In this document: positions 52,232 through 61,486 of the stretch, in pieces
Layout: each line of letters begins with the position of its first letter
How positions within the stretch are numbered: the stretch's first letter is position 1
Origin: Phormidium tenue FACHB-1052
GTDB taxonomy: Bacteria > Cyanobacteriota > Cyanobacteriia > Phormidesmidales > Phormidesmidaceae
Assembly (NCBI RefSeq): GCF_014696675.1
Contig: NZ_JACJQN010000002.1
Location: 409,083-473,082, forward strand
DNA: 64,000 nt
Direction of reading: 5' to 3'
Notes under the pieces: generated by a model
Seen by the model: only the letters and a program-made list of their open reading frames with translations
The model's database searches: none
What the model was told of the DNA's origin: nothing
Program-made: the position numbers and the translations under genes

Positions 52232-53083
52232 TCACCCCTTGGGGGCCACCATAGTCGGTAGGTTGAGATTGCCCTCTAAGGCTTCTAGGCTTTCCTGCAT
52301 AGCCTCCACAAATTGACCCACACGAATGGGATCGATGGGCTGGTTGACGTCGCCCTGACGTTTGAGGGAGCTAGCGACAATCACGCCGTCGGCGGCTTTC
52401 ATCAGGGTGCCGATGTTGTCCACATCGGCACCGCTACCAATGAATACGGGGCGATCGCCCGCTGCGGCTTTGGCCAGTTCTAAATCTTCCAGGTTGGGCG
52501 GGCTGCCCGTCGCCCAACCCGACAAAATAATGCCGTCAGCTAATCCCCGGTGAATCGTCTCCTGCACCGCCGTGGTGAGGTTGGGCGAGCCCAGGGGGCG
52601 GGCGTGCTTGACCAGCACATCGGCCAAAATTTGCACCGAGCTGCCCAGCTCTTTGCGGTAGCGCAGCAGATCGTGGGCGCAGCCTTCGATCAATCCCTGG
52701 TCGGTGGCCATCACGCCTGTGAGCACGTTGACGCGGATGAAGGCGGCTCCGGTGCAGGTGGCGATCGCTAGGGCGCTGCGGGCATCGTTACGCAGCACGT
52801 TGATGCCGATGGGCACCGTGACTAGTGTCTGCAAGCGCTGTACCACTAGCCCCATGGCGCTGACTACCGCTGGGTCTACGGCACCCTTAGTAAAGGGGGC
52901 GTCAAAAAAATTTTCCACAATAATGCCGTGCACGCCGCCTGAGGCGAGGGCCGTGGCCTCTTGCTCAGCGCGATCGACCACGGACTGCAAATCTCCCTGC
53001 CAGCGGGGAGACGTCGGCAGGGGCAGCAGGTGCAGTACCCCAATCACCGGATTACGGGTGTTAAAGACTTTAATTAAGTCCAC
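52232..53083 (-). CDS. btpA: BtpA/SgcQ-family protein, photosystem I biogenesis
   Basis: A 283-residue TIM-barrel-like protein. The stretches NPVIGVLHLLPLPTSPRWQG, GVHGIIVENFFDAPF and AFIRVNVLTGVMATDQGLIEG match BtpA. In Synechocystis, BtpA is needed for stable accumulation of photosystem I reaction-centre proteins, especially at low temperature. The protein is peripheral to thylakoids. Divergent from rimO. Another PSI gene, psaD, lies 10 kb away. Confidence 0.93.
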   Translation of the reverse strand: MDLIKVFNTRNPVIGVLHLLPLPTSPRWQGDLQSVVDRAEQEATALASGGVHGIIVENFFDAPFTKGAVDPAVVSAMGLVVQRLQTLVTVPIGINVLRNDARSALAIATCTGAAFIRVNVLTGVMATDQGLIEGCAHDLLRYRKELGSSVQILADVLVKHARPLGSPNLTTAVQETIHRGLADGIILSGWATGSPPNLEDLELAKAAAGDRPVFIGSGADVDNIGTLMKAADGVIVASSLKRQGDVNQPIDPIRVGQFVEAMQESLEALEGNLNLPTMVAPKG

Positions 53084-53435
53084 GTGAATTTTGCCTGGAC
53101 TCGCCTAACGTATAGAACTAGAGGTTGACCCAGCCCGCCGCAGCAGACTCAGGCCCAACCCACCCTATCAGCATATCAATCCCGGGGACGCGATTTAGGA
53201 CACCCCCGCTTTTGTGATGTATTATTTATGAGTGTTAATTTGTATTGCCCCCTGGTGCCATTGGCCAAAAGATTTGCTGGGCAATTCGTCAACACAGGAT
53301 TGATGGATGCCTGAGCGGTGGTGTTAATGGTGCTGGTACCGGGTTAGAACGGTTTTCCAGTGGCTTAGCGTGGTTAAGTCGACTCTACGACCCAAAGCTT
53401 TTGGCATGATTGGCTGTTACACACTGAGAGACACC
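53084..53435. other. Upstream region of the rimO-crhR pair
   Basis: A 352 bp region between divergent btpA and rimO. TATTAT near 53220 could be a -10 element. This would leave about 210 bp of leader before the rimO start. No RNA structure is obvious by eye. Confidence 0.4.
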
Positions 53436-54788
53436 ATGGGGCTGAAGCCAACGGTTGCGTTTAACCACCTGGGCTGCGAAAAAAACCGGGTCGATACCGA
53501 GCACATGCTCGGTTTGCTAGTGCAGGCTGGCTACCAAGTCGATGCCAACGAAGAATTGGCCGACTACGTCGTGGTCAACACCTGTAGTTTTATTGAAGAA
53601 GCGCGGGAAGAGTCGGTGCGCACCCTGGTGGAGCTGGCCGCCGCCAAAAAGAAAGTAGTGATCACGGGCTGTCTGGCCCAGCACTTTCAAAATGAGTTAC
53701 TAGAAGAAATTCCTGAGGCCGTGGCCTTGGTCGGCACTGGCGACTACAACCGCATTGTCGAAGTGATTGAGCGGGCCGAAGCAGGCGAGCGGGTAAAGAT
53801 TGTCTCCCCTGAGCCTACCTACATTGCCGACGAAACTGTGCCCCGCTACCGCACCACGGCCTCTAGCGTGGCCTACCTGCGGGTGGCGGAGGGCTGCGAC
53901 TACCGCTGCGCTTTCTGCATCATTCCGCACCTGCGGGGTAACCAGCGATCGCGCACCATTGAGTCCATCGTCGCTGAGGCCCACCAGCTAGCCGCCGAGG
54001 GCGTGCAGGAGCTAGTGCTGATCTCCCAGATCACCACCAACTACGGCATGGATCTCTACGGCAAGCCTCGCCTCGCCGAGCTATTGCGGGCGCTGGGTGA
54101 CGTAGACGTGCCCTGGGTGCGCATGCACTACGCCTATCCCACCGGCCTCACCCCCGAAGTGCTGGCCGCCATTCGCGAAACTCCCAACGTGCTGCCCTAC
54201 CTCGATCTACCCCTTCAGCACTCTCACCCCGAGGTGCTGCGATCGATGAACCGTCCCTGGCAGGGACAGGTTAACGACGACGTGATCCACCGCATTAAAG
54301 AGGCTCTCCCTGAGGCCGTACTGCGTACCACTTTCATTGTGGGATTCCCCGGCGAAACCGAGGCCCACGTCGAGCATCTGCTGGAGTTTGTCGAGCGCCA
54401 TCGGTTCGACCACGTTGGCGTGTTCAGCTTCTCCGCTGAGGAAGGCACCCCCGCCTACAGCCTGCCCAACCAGGTGCCCCAGGAAGAGCGCGATCGCCGT
54501 CGTGAGGCGCTCATGCTGGCCCAGCAGCCCATTGCCTGGGAGCACAACCGCGCCCACATTGGCCGTGTAGTAGATGTGCTGATTGAGCAAGAGAATCCAG
54601 CCACGGGTATGGCGATCGGACGCAGCGCCCGCTTTGCCCCCGAGGTTGACGGTTTGGTCTACGTGATCGGCACCGCTCCCCTCAATCAGATTGTCCCGGT
54701 CAAAATTACCGCCGCTGACACCTACGACCTGTTTGGCGAAATCGTCGCGATCGCGTCCCCAGAGCCCTCGCTGAGCCTGGCTCGCTAA
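53436..54788 (+). CDS. rimO: Ribosomal protein S12 methylthiotransferase
   Basis: A 450-residue radical SAM enzyme that methylthiolates an aspartate of ribosomal protein S12. The N-terminal UPF0004 domain has [18 protein letters not shown] and [12 protein letters not shown]. The radical SAM motif is [15 protein letters not shown]. The C-terminal TRAM domain follows about residue 380. The ATG at 53436 ([14 protein letters not shown]) gives the usual length. In Synechocystis rimO precedes crhR in a dicistronic operon, and the same order is seen here with a 42 bp gap. Confidence 0.95.
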   Translation: MGLKPTVAFNHLGCEKNRVDTEHMLGLLVQAGYQVDANEELADYVVVNTCSFIEEAREESVRTLVELAAAKKKVVITGCLAQHFQNELLEEIPEAVALVGTGDYNRIVEVIERAEAGERVKIVSPEPTYIADETVPRYRTTASSVAYLRVAEGCDYRCAFCIIPHLRGNQRSRTIESIVAEAHQLAAEGVQELVLISQITTNYGMDLYGKPRLAELLRALGDVDVPWVRMHYAYPTGLTPEVLAAIRETPNVLPYLDLPLQHSHPEVLRSMNRPWQGQVNDDVIHRIKEALPEAVLRTTFIVGFPGETEAHVEHLLEFVERHRFDHVGVFSFSAEEGTPAYSLPNQVPQEERDRRREALMLAQQPIAWEHNRAHIGRVVDVLIEQENPATGMAIGRSARFAPEVDGLVYVIGTAPLNQIVPVKITAADTYDLFGEIVAIASPEPSLSLAR

Positions 54789-54830
54789 GTTTTACCGATA
54801 ATTTTTTGTCCACTGCTTCAAGGAACCACT

Positions 54831-56240
54831 ATGACCCTATCGTTTGCCAGTTTGGGCTTATCCGCCGCCCGCGTTAGCCATCTCGAAAGCATGGGCTACG
54901 ACGAACCCACAGCCATTCAGGCAGAGGCCATTCCCCACCTACTCTCAGGGCGAGACTTGATCGGTCAGGCCCAAACCGGCACCGGCAAAACTGCCGCCTT
55001 CGCTCTGCCCCTCATGGAGCAGGTCGATGCCAGCAATCCCGCCGTGCAGGTGCTCGTCCTCACACCTACCCGCGAGCTGGCGATTCAGGTGTGTCAGGCC
55101 ATGCGCGGCTTTCGCCTCGACGGTCGGCCCAAAGTGCTAGCCATCTACGGCGGCCAGTCTATCGATCGCCAGCAGGAGCAGCTTCGACGGGGCACCCAAA
55201 TCGTAGTGGGCACCCCAGGTCGCGTGCTCGACATGCTCAACCGGGGCAGCCTTTCCCTCAAGAGCCTGGGCTGGCTTGTGCTCGACGAGGCCGATGAAAT
55301 GCTCAATATGGGCTTCATTCAAGACGTCGAAAAAATTCTCAGCAAAGCCCCTGCCGAGCGTCAAACCGCCTTTTTCTCGGCCACCATGGCCCCAGCTATT
55401 CGGGAGCTAGCCACCAAGTTTTTGCAGTCGCCCGTTACCGTCACGGTGCAGTCGCCTAAGGCTTCGCCTAAGCAGATTCAGCAGGTGAGCTATATCGTGC
55501 CCCGGGGCTGGACCAAGGTGCGCGCGCTCCAGCCCATCCTAGAGCTAGAGGATCCTGAAACCGCGATCATCTTTGTGCGTACCCGCCGCACCGCTGGTGA
55601 TCTCACCCGCCAGCTCCAGGCAGCAGGCTATAGCGTTGATGAGTACCACGGCGACCTCAGCCAGTCCCAACGCGAACGCCTGATGCTACGGTTTCGCCAG
55701 CAGCAGGTGAAGCTGGTGGTGGCTACCGATATCGCCGCCCGAGGGCTGCACGTTGATGACCTCACCCACGTGATCAACTTCGACATGCCCGACGCTATGG
55801 AGAGCTACGTACACCGCATTGGCCGTACCGGGCGGGCGGGCAAGAAAGGCGTGGCGATCTCCCTAGTGACACCGCTAGAGAAGTACAAGCTGCGTCAGAT
55901 TGAGCGCCATACTAAGCAGCCCATGACTCTGGTAAAAATTCCTACCCGGGCCGAAATTGCCGCTCGCAACCTGGAACGGCTGCGTAGCCAGGTGCGCGAG
56001 GCGATTACCAGCGAGCGACTGGCGTCGTTTTTACCGATAGTGTCTCAGCTCAGCGAAGAGTATGACCTGCGTACCGTCGCTGCCGCCGCTTTGCAAATGG
56101 CCTACGACCAGACCGTACCATCCTGGCAGCGCGAACACCACAGTAGCGAGTCCGAGCTGTCTGAGGGGGGAGTGCCCCTGCCCAAGAAACGTAAGGGGGT
56201 CTCCTCCGAGTCTCGTGAGGTTAGCAAAGCGAAGGAATAG
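54831..56240 (+). CDS. crhR: DEAD-box RNA helicase CrhR-like
   Basis: A 469-residue DEAD-box RNA helicase. The Q motif is near residue 5-30, motif I is AQTGTGKTAAF, Ia is PTRELAI, Ib is GTPGRVLD, II is DEADEM, III is SAT, and VI is HRIGRTGRAG. In Synechocystis CrhR is induced by cold and by reduced electron transport, and unwinds or anneals RNA. Identity as CrhR is supported by the preceding rimO. The C-terminal tail is short and basic. AAGGAA lies nine bases upstream of the ATG. Confidence 0.92.
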   Translation: MTLSFASLGLSAARVSHLESMGYDEPTAIQAEAIPHLLSGRDLIGQAQTGTGKTAAFALPLMEQVDASNPAVQVLVLTPTRELAIQVCQAMRGFRLDGRPKVLAIYGGQSIDRQQEQLRRGTQIVVGTPGRVLDMLNRGSLSLKSLGWLVLDEADEMLNMGFIQDVEKILSKAPAERQTAFFSATMAPAIRELATKFLQSPVTVTVQSPKASPKQIQQVSYIVPRGWTKVRALQPILELEDPETAIIFVRTRRTAGDLTRQLQAAGYSVDEYHGDLSQSQRERLMLRFRQQQVKLVVATDIAARGLHVDDLTHVINFDMPDAMESYVHRIGRTGRAGKKGVAISLVTPLEKYKLRQIERHTKQPMTLVKIPTRAEIAARNLERLRSQVREAITSERLASFLPIVSQLSEEYDLRTVAAAALQMAYDQTVPSWQREHHSSESELSEGGVPLPKKRKGVSSESREVSKAKE

Positions 56241-56268
56241 AAAAGCTTCCTGAGTATACCTGCCCCCA

Positions 56269-56313
56269 AATCGTGGTTGGACGCTACACGCGGTGTCCAA
56301 CCACGATTTTCTT
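56269..56313 (+). terminator. Intrinsic terminator of rimO-crhR
   Basis: AATCGTGGTTGGAC pairs perfectly with GTCCAACCACGATT and is followed by TTCTTTTG. The loop holds about 12 bases. Confidence 0.9.
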
Positions 56314-56572
56314 TTGCCAACGATTGATAGCCACTACCAGATCGGTTCAGACATTCTGCATAACTCTTGGGGGATGACGACAGACCAAGGCGATGCACCA
56401 ATTTTGCTAATGATATGGACTTGTGTCGTAAGCGCAGCGACCATCGGCATGTATTACGGGTTACGTTGACCAATTGAGTTTGATTGCGTATGCCAGCACA
56501 CAGCGCCTTCCGTAGGGCATCCTAAGATTAGGAAAAGGTCAGGTTAACCCCAACGTTAGGGAGGTGACCATC

Positions 56573-56770
56573 ATGCTGGTGCTCATGACCGACAACCAAC
56601 TCATTTCGCCCCAGGCCGTGTGCTGCAACTGTCTAATGGCCGATCGCGACGGTCAGCCTCGCTGGCAGCAGGGTAGACTGCGCTGCGGTCGCCCGATCGC
56701 CAGTCTAGACCAAGCCCTACCCGCTCAGTTTGAGTGCCAGATGGGCTTTCGAGTGGCTGATATTGGCTAA
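56573..56770 (+). CDS. Small cysteine-containing protein
   Basis: A 65-residue protein starting MLVLMTDNQLISPQAVCCNC, with further cysteines in GRLRCGRPI and QFECQMG. Five cysteines suggest metal or redox binding, but no zinc-ribbon spacing is clear. GGGAGG eight bases upstream supports the ATG at 56573; a GTG at 56564 would overlap this signal. I have a sense of a conserved cyanobacterial family but cannot name it. Confidence 0.65.
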   Translation: MLVLMTDNQLISPQAVCCNCLMADRDGQPRWQQGRLRCGRPIASLDQALPAQFECQMGFRVADIG

Positions 56771-56913
56771 AAGAGTATAAATAAGGGTGTAGACGCGGGT
56801 AACTCTACAAGGCTTCCCCCGTGCTGTGTACCTTGTCCCTCCAGCAAATTCTAGATTTACGATATGGTAAGGCTATAACCTGGTAGCCCTTAGCGTTTGT
56901 CTGGAGAGAGCCA

Positions 56914-57408
56914 ATGACCTGGAGCAGTTCCCCAAATCCCACTATCTTGGATCGCATTCTGGCGGCCCTGCCCTATATTTTACCGGTTACGGCTGGGCTA
57001 CCCTACGGCCTTCAGTTGATCAGCCAGTTTCCGGTGTTTGGGTTTTTGCTGCTGCCTCTGGCTCCCTTAATTGCCGTCTATGGCACCTTGGAGAGCACAA
57101 TTCCTTTCTTTGGGCTAATCGTGTTTTTTGCGTTAATTCTGCTGGTCGTGCGCAACGAAAATATCAGCCGATTCATTCGCTTCAACACGATGCAGGCGAT
57201 TTTGCTGAGCATCATTTTGGCAGTGTTTAGCCTCATTCTCAGCCTGCTAGACCCCAGCCTGTTTGGGGAGCTGCTGTTTAGCACGTTGTCCAATATGTTG
57301 TTTCTCGGCATGTTGATTTCGGTTGGCTACTCTTTAGTGCAGACCTTCCGAGGGCTTTATGCCGAGATTCCAACAATCTCAGAGGCCGTACACATGCAGG
57401 TGCGCTAG
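56914..57408 (+). CDS. tic20: Tic20-family membrane protein
   Basis: A 164-residue protein with four predicted membrane helices. Family motifs are the N-terminal RILAALPYILPVTAGLPYG and the central RNENISRFIRFNTMQAILL. Tic20 forms part of the chloroplast inner-envelope protein import machinery; cyanobacterial homologues are of less certain function. Its stop overlaps the stop of the convergent FAH gene by 4 bp. Confidence 0.9.
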   Translation: MTWSSSPNPTILDRILAALPYILPVTAGLPYGLQLISQFPVFGFLLLPLAPLIAVYGTLESTIPFFGLIVFFALILLVVRNENISRFIRFNTMQAILLSIILAVFSLILSLLDPSLFGELLFSTLSNMLFLGMLISVGYSLVQTFRGLYAEIPTISEAVHMQVR

Positions 57409-58181
57409 GGGCGCAGCGCCACAGTATTTTCGAGCGCGCCAATGCCCTCGATTTCTACTCTGACCTGGTCGCCAACCTGAAGTGGGCCAACCCCGGCTGG
57501 GGTGCCCGTTAGGATCACGTCGCCGGGCAGCAGAGTCATGATTTCGCTGATGTAGGACACCAGGTAGTCAGGGCTATAGATCATTTCTTCGATCGAGGCG
57601 GATTGTACGGGCGCGGCCTGGTCGTTGAGAAAGGTTTGGAGTAGGGCACCGGCGCTGAGTTCTCGCACAATCCACGGGCCGAGGGGGCAAAAGGTATCGA
57701 AACCCTTGGCGCGGGTCCACTGGCTGTCGCGCTTTTGCAGGTCACGAGCGGTGACATCGTTAGCGATGGTGTAGCCCCAGATTTTGGCACGGGCGGCTTC
57801 GGGAGGTACATGGGCACAGCGATCGCCAATCACTACGGCCAATTCGCCTTCATAGTCGACCTGGGTCGACTGGGGCGGGTAGTAAATAGGAGCCCCCACA
57901 GCAGTTACCGCCGTTGAGGGCTTGATGAATAGCAGCGGCTCGGGCGGGGGGGCAGTACCCATTTCGGCGGCGTGGGCGGCATAGTTTTTGCCCACAGCCA
58001 CTACCTTGGAGGGGGCGCAGGGGGCCAGCAGGTCATAGCTGCCGGGCAATAGCTCGACTTCGGTGGGCTGCCCTTGCAACCAGGGTGGCGCGTCTAGCAC
58101 TTGCACGCTGCGATCGGGGCGCAGCAGGCCGTAATGCAGTTGCCCGGTTTGAGACTGAACCCTAACGTAGCGTTGCGCCAT
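57405..58181 (-). CDS. Fumarylacetoacetate hydrolase family protein
   Basis: A 258-residue FAH-fold protein. The metal-binding stretch is VDYEGELAVVIGDR near residue 108, followed by YTIANDVTARDLQKRDSQWT and the late motif GDVILTGTPAGVG. Family members include acylpyruvases, oxaloacetate tautomerases and decarboxylases. The short form, with the residues RAKGFDTFCPLGPWIV, fits the FAHD1-like group. The exact substrate cannot be set. Confidence 0.92.
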   Translation of the reverse strand: MAQRYVRVQSQTGQLHYGLLRPDRSVQVLDAPPWLQGQPTEVELLPGSYDLLAPCAPSKVVAVGKNYAAHAAEMGTAPPPEPLLFIKPSTAVTAVGAPIYYPPQSTQVDYEGELAVVIGDRCAHVPPEAARAKIWGYTIANDVTARDLQKRDSQWTRAKGFDTFCPLGPWIVRELSAGALLQTFLNDQAAPVQSASIEEMIYSPDYLVSYISEIMTLLPGDVILTGTPAGVGPLQVGDQVRVEIEGIGALENTVALRP

Positions 58182-58210
58182 AATTTTCTAACTCTTGGCC
58201 TGCTAATTCT

Positions 58211-58219
58211 TGGTATGAT
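58211..58219 (+). promoter_or_regulatory. rpsF: Candidate extended -10 promoter of rpsF
   Basis: TGG directly before TATGAT fits an extended -10 element (TGn-TATAAT). It lies about 123 bp upstream of the rpsF ATG. No matching -35 at 17 bp is clear, as is common for extended -10 promoters. Confidence 0.4.
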
Positions 58220-58341
58220 TGTAGATCCTTGTCTTTGCGCCAGAACGTAAAGCATGGGTAAGCGAGGGGCCAAACGGCTGCAAAGGCTTATTTATGCCTA
58301 TTTTTGGCTGTTAAAGGCCACTATGTCCACAAGGAGTTTTC

Positions 58342-58707
58342 ATGTCAGCCTACGTTTACGAGACAATGTACATCCTGCGCCCCGATCTAAATGACGAGGC
58401 CATTGATGCAACCATTGGCAAATATCAAACCATGCTGAAGGATCAGGGCGCTTCAATTTTGGAGACCCAGCACCGGGGCAAGCGCCGTCTGGCCTACGAA
58501 ATCAATCGCCACCGCGAAGGCATCTATATTCAGATGAACTACACCGCGCCTGGGGCTGCGATCGCACCCCTCGAGCGCGCTATGCGCCTCAGCGAGGAAG
58601 TGATTCGCTTTTTGACCGTGAAGCAAGAGACTGACGAGCCTCTGCCTGAAGAGGTCGAAGAACCAGTTGAGGCCGTTGCTACCGTCGCTGCTGGCGAAGA
58701 AGAGTAA
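58342..58707 (+). CDS. rpsF: Ribosomal protein S6
   Basis: A 121-residue small-subunit ribosomal protein. The N-terminal [20 protein letters not shown] and [20 protein letters not shown] match S6. The C-terminal about 20 residues are acidic ([19 protein letters not shown]), a common extension. AAGGAG precedes the ATG by seven bases. It is monocistronic here, with its own terminator; rpsR and ssb are not adjacent. Confidence 0.97.
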   Translation: MSAYVYETMYILRPDLNDEAIDATIGKYQTMLKDQGASILETQHRGKRRLAYEINRHREGIYIQMNYTAPGAAIAPLERAMRLSEEVIRFLTVKQETDEPLPEEVEEPVEAVATVAAGEEE

Positions 58708-58735
58708 GCCAAAATTGGCTCAAAGCTGCCCCTTG

Positions 58736-58779
58736 CCGCTGGTCAATCTACCCTAGGGAAGAGATTGGCCAGCGGTTTT
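58736..58779 (+). terminator. rpsF: Intrinsic terminator of rpsF
   Basis: CCGCTGGTCAATCT pairs with AGATTGGCCAGCGG, one mismatch, followed by TTTTGGTTT. It lies 28 bp after the rpsF stop. Confidence 0.88.
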
Positions 58780-58987
58780 GGTTTGCCAGGTGACCGGTTT
58801 AATTTTGGGTGTGCCAATTTTTTAGACAGGTGTTATAAATTAGCAGCAACTCAATCTAACCCTGTCAAAGTCTCTCTGTGCTCACCCATATTATTTTGGA
58901 CATAGCGAGTTGAGCCAGGCCAGGGAGCATGATTCAGGCTTTGGTGCATCGGGTAGCAGGTTAGTCGTTTGGTGTGGGAGTAATCTT

Positions 58988-59533
58988 GTGGCGCAGTCTT
59001 CATACGCTGATATGAACGAGCAGCAGGCCGAAATTGCCCGGCTCGAGTCTGAGCTGGCCATTCGTGACCAGCTGGTGCAGCAGCTTTCTCAGGAACTATT
59101 TCGCCTGGTGAAGGGCAACACGGGGTTTGTGCCCAGCCCTGAGGTGTCTGAGCAGCACCAGGCGGAGATGAATGCTCTGCGCGATCAGCTGCGGGGGGTT
59201 GAAAAGCAGATTGACTTTTACCAGGGGCAGCTAGAAGAGCGCGATGGCGAAGTGCTACAGCTGCGGCAAACGGTGCAAGAGTTGACCGATCGCACCCGCA
59301 TGCTAGAGCAGGTCGTGCAAGAGCTACCCACGGTCTATCGGCAGAAGTTTGCTGAGCGCATGGCGGCGGTCAAGCAGCGGGTAGCCGAAATTCAGCGCGA
59401 GAACCGTCAACTTCAGGCCGAGCTACAGAGCGTTAGCTATCGCTTAGCCATGCGTACCCGCCGCAGCCAGCGGTTAGAGCTGCCTACCCTAGAGCAGGAC
59501 GGCCTGGACGGCATCTCACTACCATCGTTTTAA
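58988..59533 (+). CDS. Coiled-coil protein, Npun_F5560-like
   Basis: A 181-residue protein that is coiled coil over most of its length (MNEQQAEIARLESELAIRD to about 150). The stretch DRTRMLEQVVQELPTVYRQK then FAERMAAVKQRVAEIQREN is the part I associate with the Npun_F5560 family of cyanobacteria, whose function is unknown. A GTG at 58988 has GGGAG seven bases upstream; the ATG at 59012 is a later alternative and 58910 an earlier one. Confidence 0.75.
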   Translation: MAQSSYADMNEQQAEIARLESELAIRDQLVQQLSQELFRLVKGNTGFVPSPEVSEQHQAEMNALRDQLRGVEKQIDFYQGQLEERDGEVLQLRQTVQELTDRTRMLEQVVQELPTVYRQKFAERMAAVKQRVAEIQRENRQLQAELQSVSYRLAMRTRRSQRLELPTLEQDGLDGISLPSF

Positions 59534-59589
59534 CCAATCCGGTGTAGTTTCCCGGCTATCGGCATCCTTGGCCACAGTAGGGCTGAGGT

Positions 59590-60525
59590 TTAATTACTGT
59601 GCCATGATGGCAGCTCGGCCTTTTCCACAATGTAAGGCGAGGGTATGGCTTGCAGACTGCCCGTGTACACCAGCGATCGCTGCAGCATGGCGGCCACTTC
59701 GGCTCGACTAGCGGGTCGGTTGGGAGCCAGCACAGTAGGTTCCGGATAGTTAACCACTAGGCCTGCTTCGGTGGCCGCGACTAGCTGACGAATGGCCCAA
59801 ATTGGTACCTGATCTCGGTCGGCGTAGGGCACCAAGGCTTCGGTGGCGGCGCGGCTTGATGTTAGCGCTAGCCCATTGGCCAAAGCCACAATCACCTGAA
59901 TACGGCTGACAGGCTGATTGGGCAAAAAGTCTCCCCCTGGGTGGCCACTGAGAAACCCCATTTTTACCGACCTTTGCACGCTGCTGTAGGCCCAGTGGTC
60001 TGGCCCCACGTCTGGGTACCAGGTCTGCCCAGGAGTCGAGGCGCGATCGGGGGAGAGATTCAACTGGGCTAGCTGTGCGGCAAACTCAGCCCGTGTCATC
60101 GCCGCCCCAGGGCGAAAGGTGCCGTCGGGAAAGCCCGACAACAAATCTCGCTGGGCCAGGTCAGCGAGCAGTGGCCAGGCCCAGTGCTCGGTATTGAGGT
60201 CGTCAAAGTTGGGCTGAGTCTGCCTTAGCGGCAGCTCAGGCCAAGCCTGCTGAGGCGGCAGGGGTTGAGGGAGCACCGGGGGAGGCACTGTTAGGGGCGA
60301 TGGCTGGGGATAGGGACGATAAAACAACCTTTTGAGGCTCCGCCCTGGGGGCGGACTGGTTGTTGGCATCAGGCTGACCTCAGCGTCTACGGGTTGTTTG
60401 CTAGTCCAGGCGATCAGGGTTAGGGCAGTGGCGATCGCTAACAGCCCAGCGAGCATCAGCGGGTGCCACCGAGGGTGATGGGTTGACGGCATCTGAGGCC
60501 ACCGAGGCGAAGGACGGAATGGCAT
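59590..60525 (-). CDS. SLH-domain protein with N-terminal membrane anchor
   Basis: A 311-residue protein. A membrane helix or uncleaved signal lies at about 24-41 (MLAGLLAIATALTLIAW). A proline-rich linker follows, then three S-layer-homology units starting near 107 (TEHWAWPLLADLAQRDLLSG), 170 (PDHWAYSSVQRSVKMGFLSG) and 235 (VPIWAIRQLVAATEAGLVVN). SLH units bind peptidoglycan-linked polymer, so the protein probably bridges the inner membrane and the cell wall. There is no porin domain, unlike the major SLH porins of cyanobacteria. Confidence 0.88.
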   Translation of the reverse strand: MPFRPSPRWPQMPSTHHPRWHPLMLAGLLAIATALTLIAWTSKQPVDAEVSLMPTTSPPPGRSLKRLFYRPYPQPSPLTVPPPVLPQPLPPQQAWPELPLRQTQPNFDDLNTEHWAWPLLADLAQRDLLSGFPDGTFRPGAAMTRAEFAAQLAQLNLSPDRASTPGQTWYPDVGPDHWAYSSVQRSVKMGFLSGHPGGDFLPNQPVSRIQVIVALANGLALTSSRAATEALVPYADRDQVPIWAIRQLVAATEAGLVVNYPEPTVLAPNRPASRAEVAAMLQRSLVYTGSLQAIPSPYIVEKAELPSWHSN

Positions 60526-60722
60526 TGGGGACAGATGACTGCGGCTGCTACACTAAAGCGAGGTCAGGTCACACTATTGACCAGACTTGCCCCCCTATGA
60601 TAAGTCTTGCCTAGGGGTTGAGCCGGTTTAGGCCGAGCGTAAAATTTTGGCTGGCCAGTGGCGGCGTTTTACTGCTGCTGCCGGCCTGTCGCTGGTTGAG
60701 CCGCATAACGGACTTAGAAGTT

Positions 60723-61463
60723 ATGGTCAAGGGGAAACAAAAACGCCGGGGCTCCCTGGCTGCGATCGCGGCCTTTACCTCCCTAGTCGGGCTAGTAGCT
60801 GCCAGCTATGGCCAACGGTCGCAGGGGGAGGCGCAAACCATCCTGGCTGGGGCTACTGCGCCTACTGCTCAAGTATTGCCCTACTACAGTCCGCAGGCTG
60901 GCCCACTCCTCGACGGTGTGCTCGCTCCCCTCAGCTCGCTGCGGGTGATGCAGCGGGCGATCGCCTTAACCCCAGGGGTCGATGCCGGTGTCGCACCAAC
61001 CCTGACGCTGCTAGCAGCGCCTCTCAAGACCACAGGGCTCGGCCCCATTCGCATCGGCATGGAGCTAGACGAACTGCGAGCGAAGGGGCTGACCCCAGTT
61101 CTGATTGAAGACGCCAGCAACGGTCAATGTCAGTACTACCGCATCAAAGACCATGGTGAACCGATTGGGCTAATGGCCATTGACGATCAGGTGTTGCGAG
61201 TCGATGTGTGGCCAGGTAGCCTCACCACCACCCGCAGCGGCATTAGAATTGGTTCGACTGAGCAAGATCTGGTGCGGGTCTATGGTGAGCAGCTAGAGGC
61301 CACCGCTAACCCGGTGACCCTCGGTAAAACCGTCATTTTCACTCCCCAAGACCCTGGTGAAGATGTCTTTCGTCTGGTGTTTGAAACCGATGACCGAGGG
61401 CAAGTTACGCAGTTCCGCGCCGGACAATTTCCGTCAGTGACTTGGGCTGAAGGCTGCGGCTAA
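60723..61463 (+). CDS. Exported protein with two repeated C-terminal motifs
   Basis: A 246-residue protein. The N-terminus is a signal peptide (VKGKQKRRGSLAAIAAFTSL then VGLVAASYGQ). The C-terminal 130 residues contain two similar units: LGPIRIGMELDELRAKGL and SGIRIGSTEQDLVRVYG. They suggest a small duplicated fold. No family is recognised with confidence. An in-frame TTG at 60618 would give a lipoprotein-like N-terminus (LLLLPAC), but the ATG at 60723 starts a normal signal peptide. Confidence 0.65.
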   Translation: MVKGKQKRRGSLAAIAAFTSLVGLVAASYGQRSQGEAQTILAGATAPTAQVLPYYSPQAGPLLDGVLAPLSSLRVMQRAIALTPGVDAGVAPTLTLLAAPLKTTGLGPIRIGMELDELRAKGLTPVLIEDASNGQCQYYRIKDHGEPIGLMAIDDQVLRVDVWPGSLTTTRSGIRIGSTEQDLVRVYGEQLEATANPVTLGKTVIFTPQDPGEDVFRLVFETDDRGQVTQFRAGQFPSVTWAEGCG

Positions 61464-61486
61464 GCAGTTATTGCCCTTGAGCTGAG

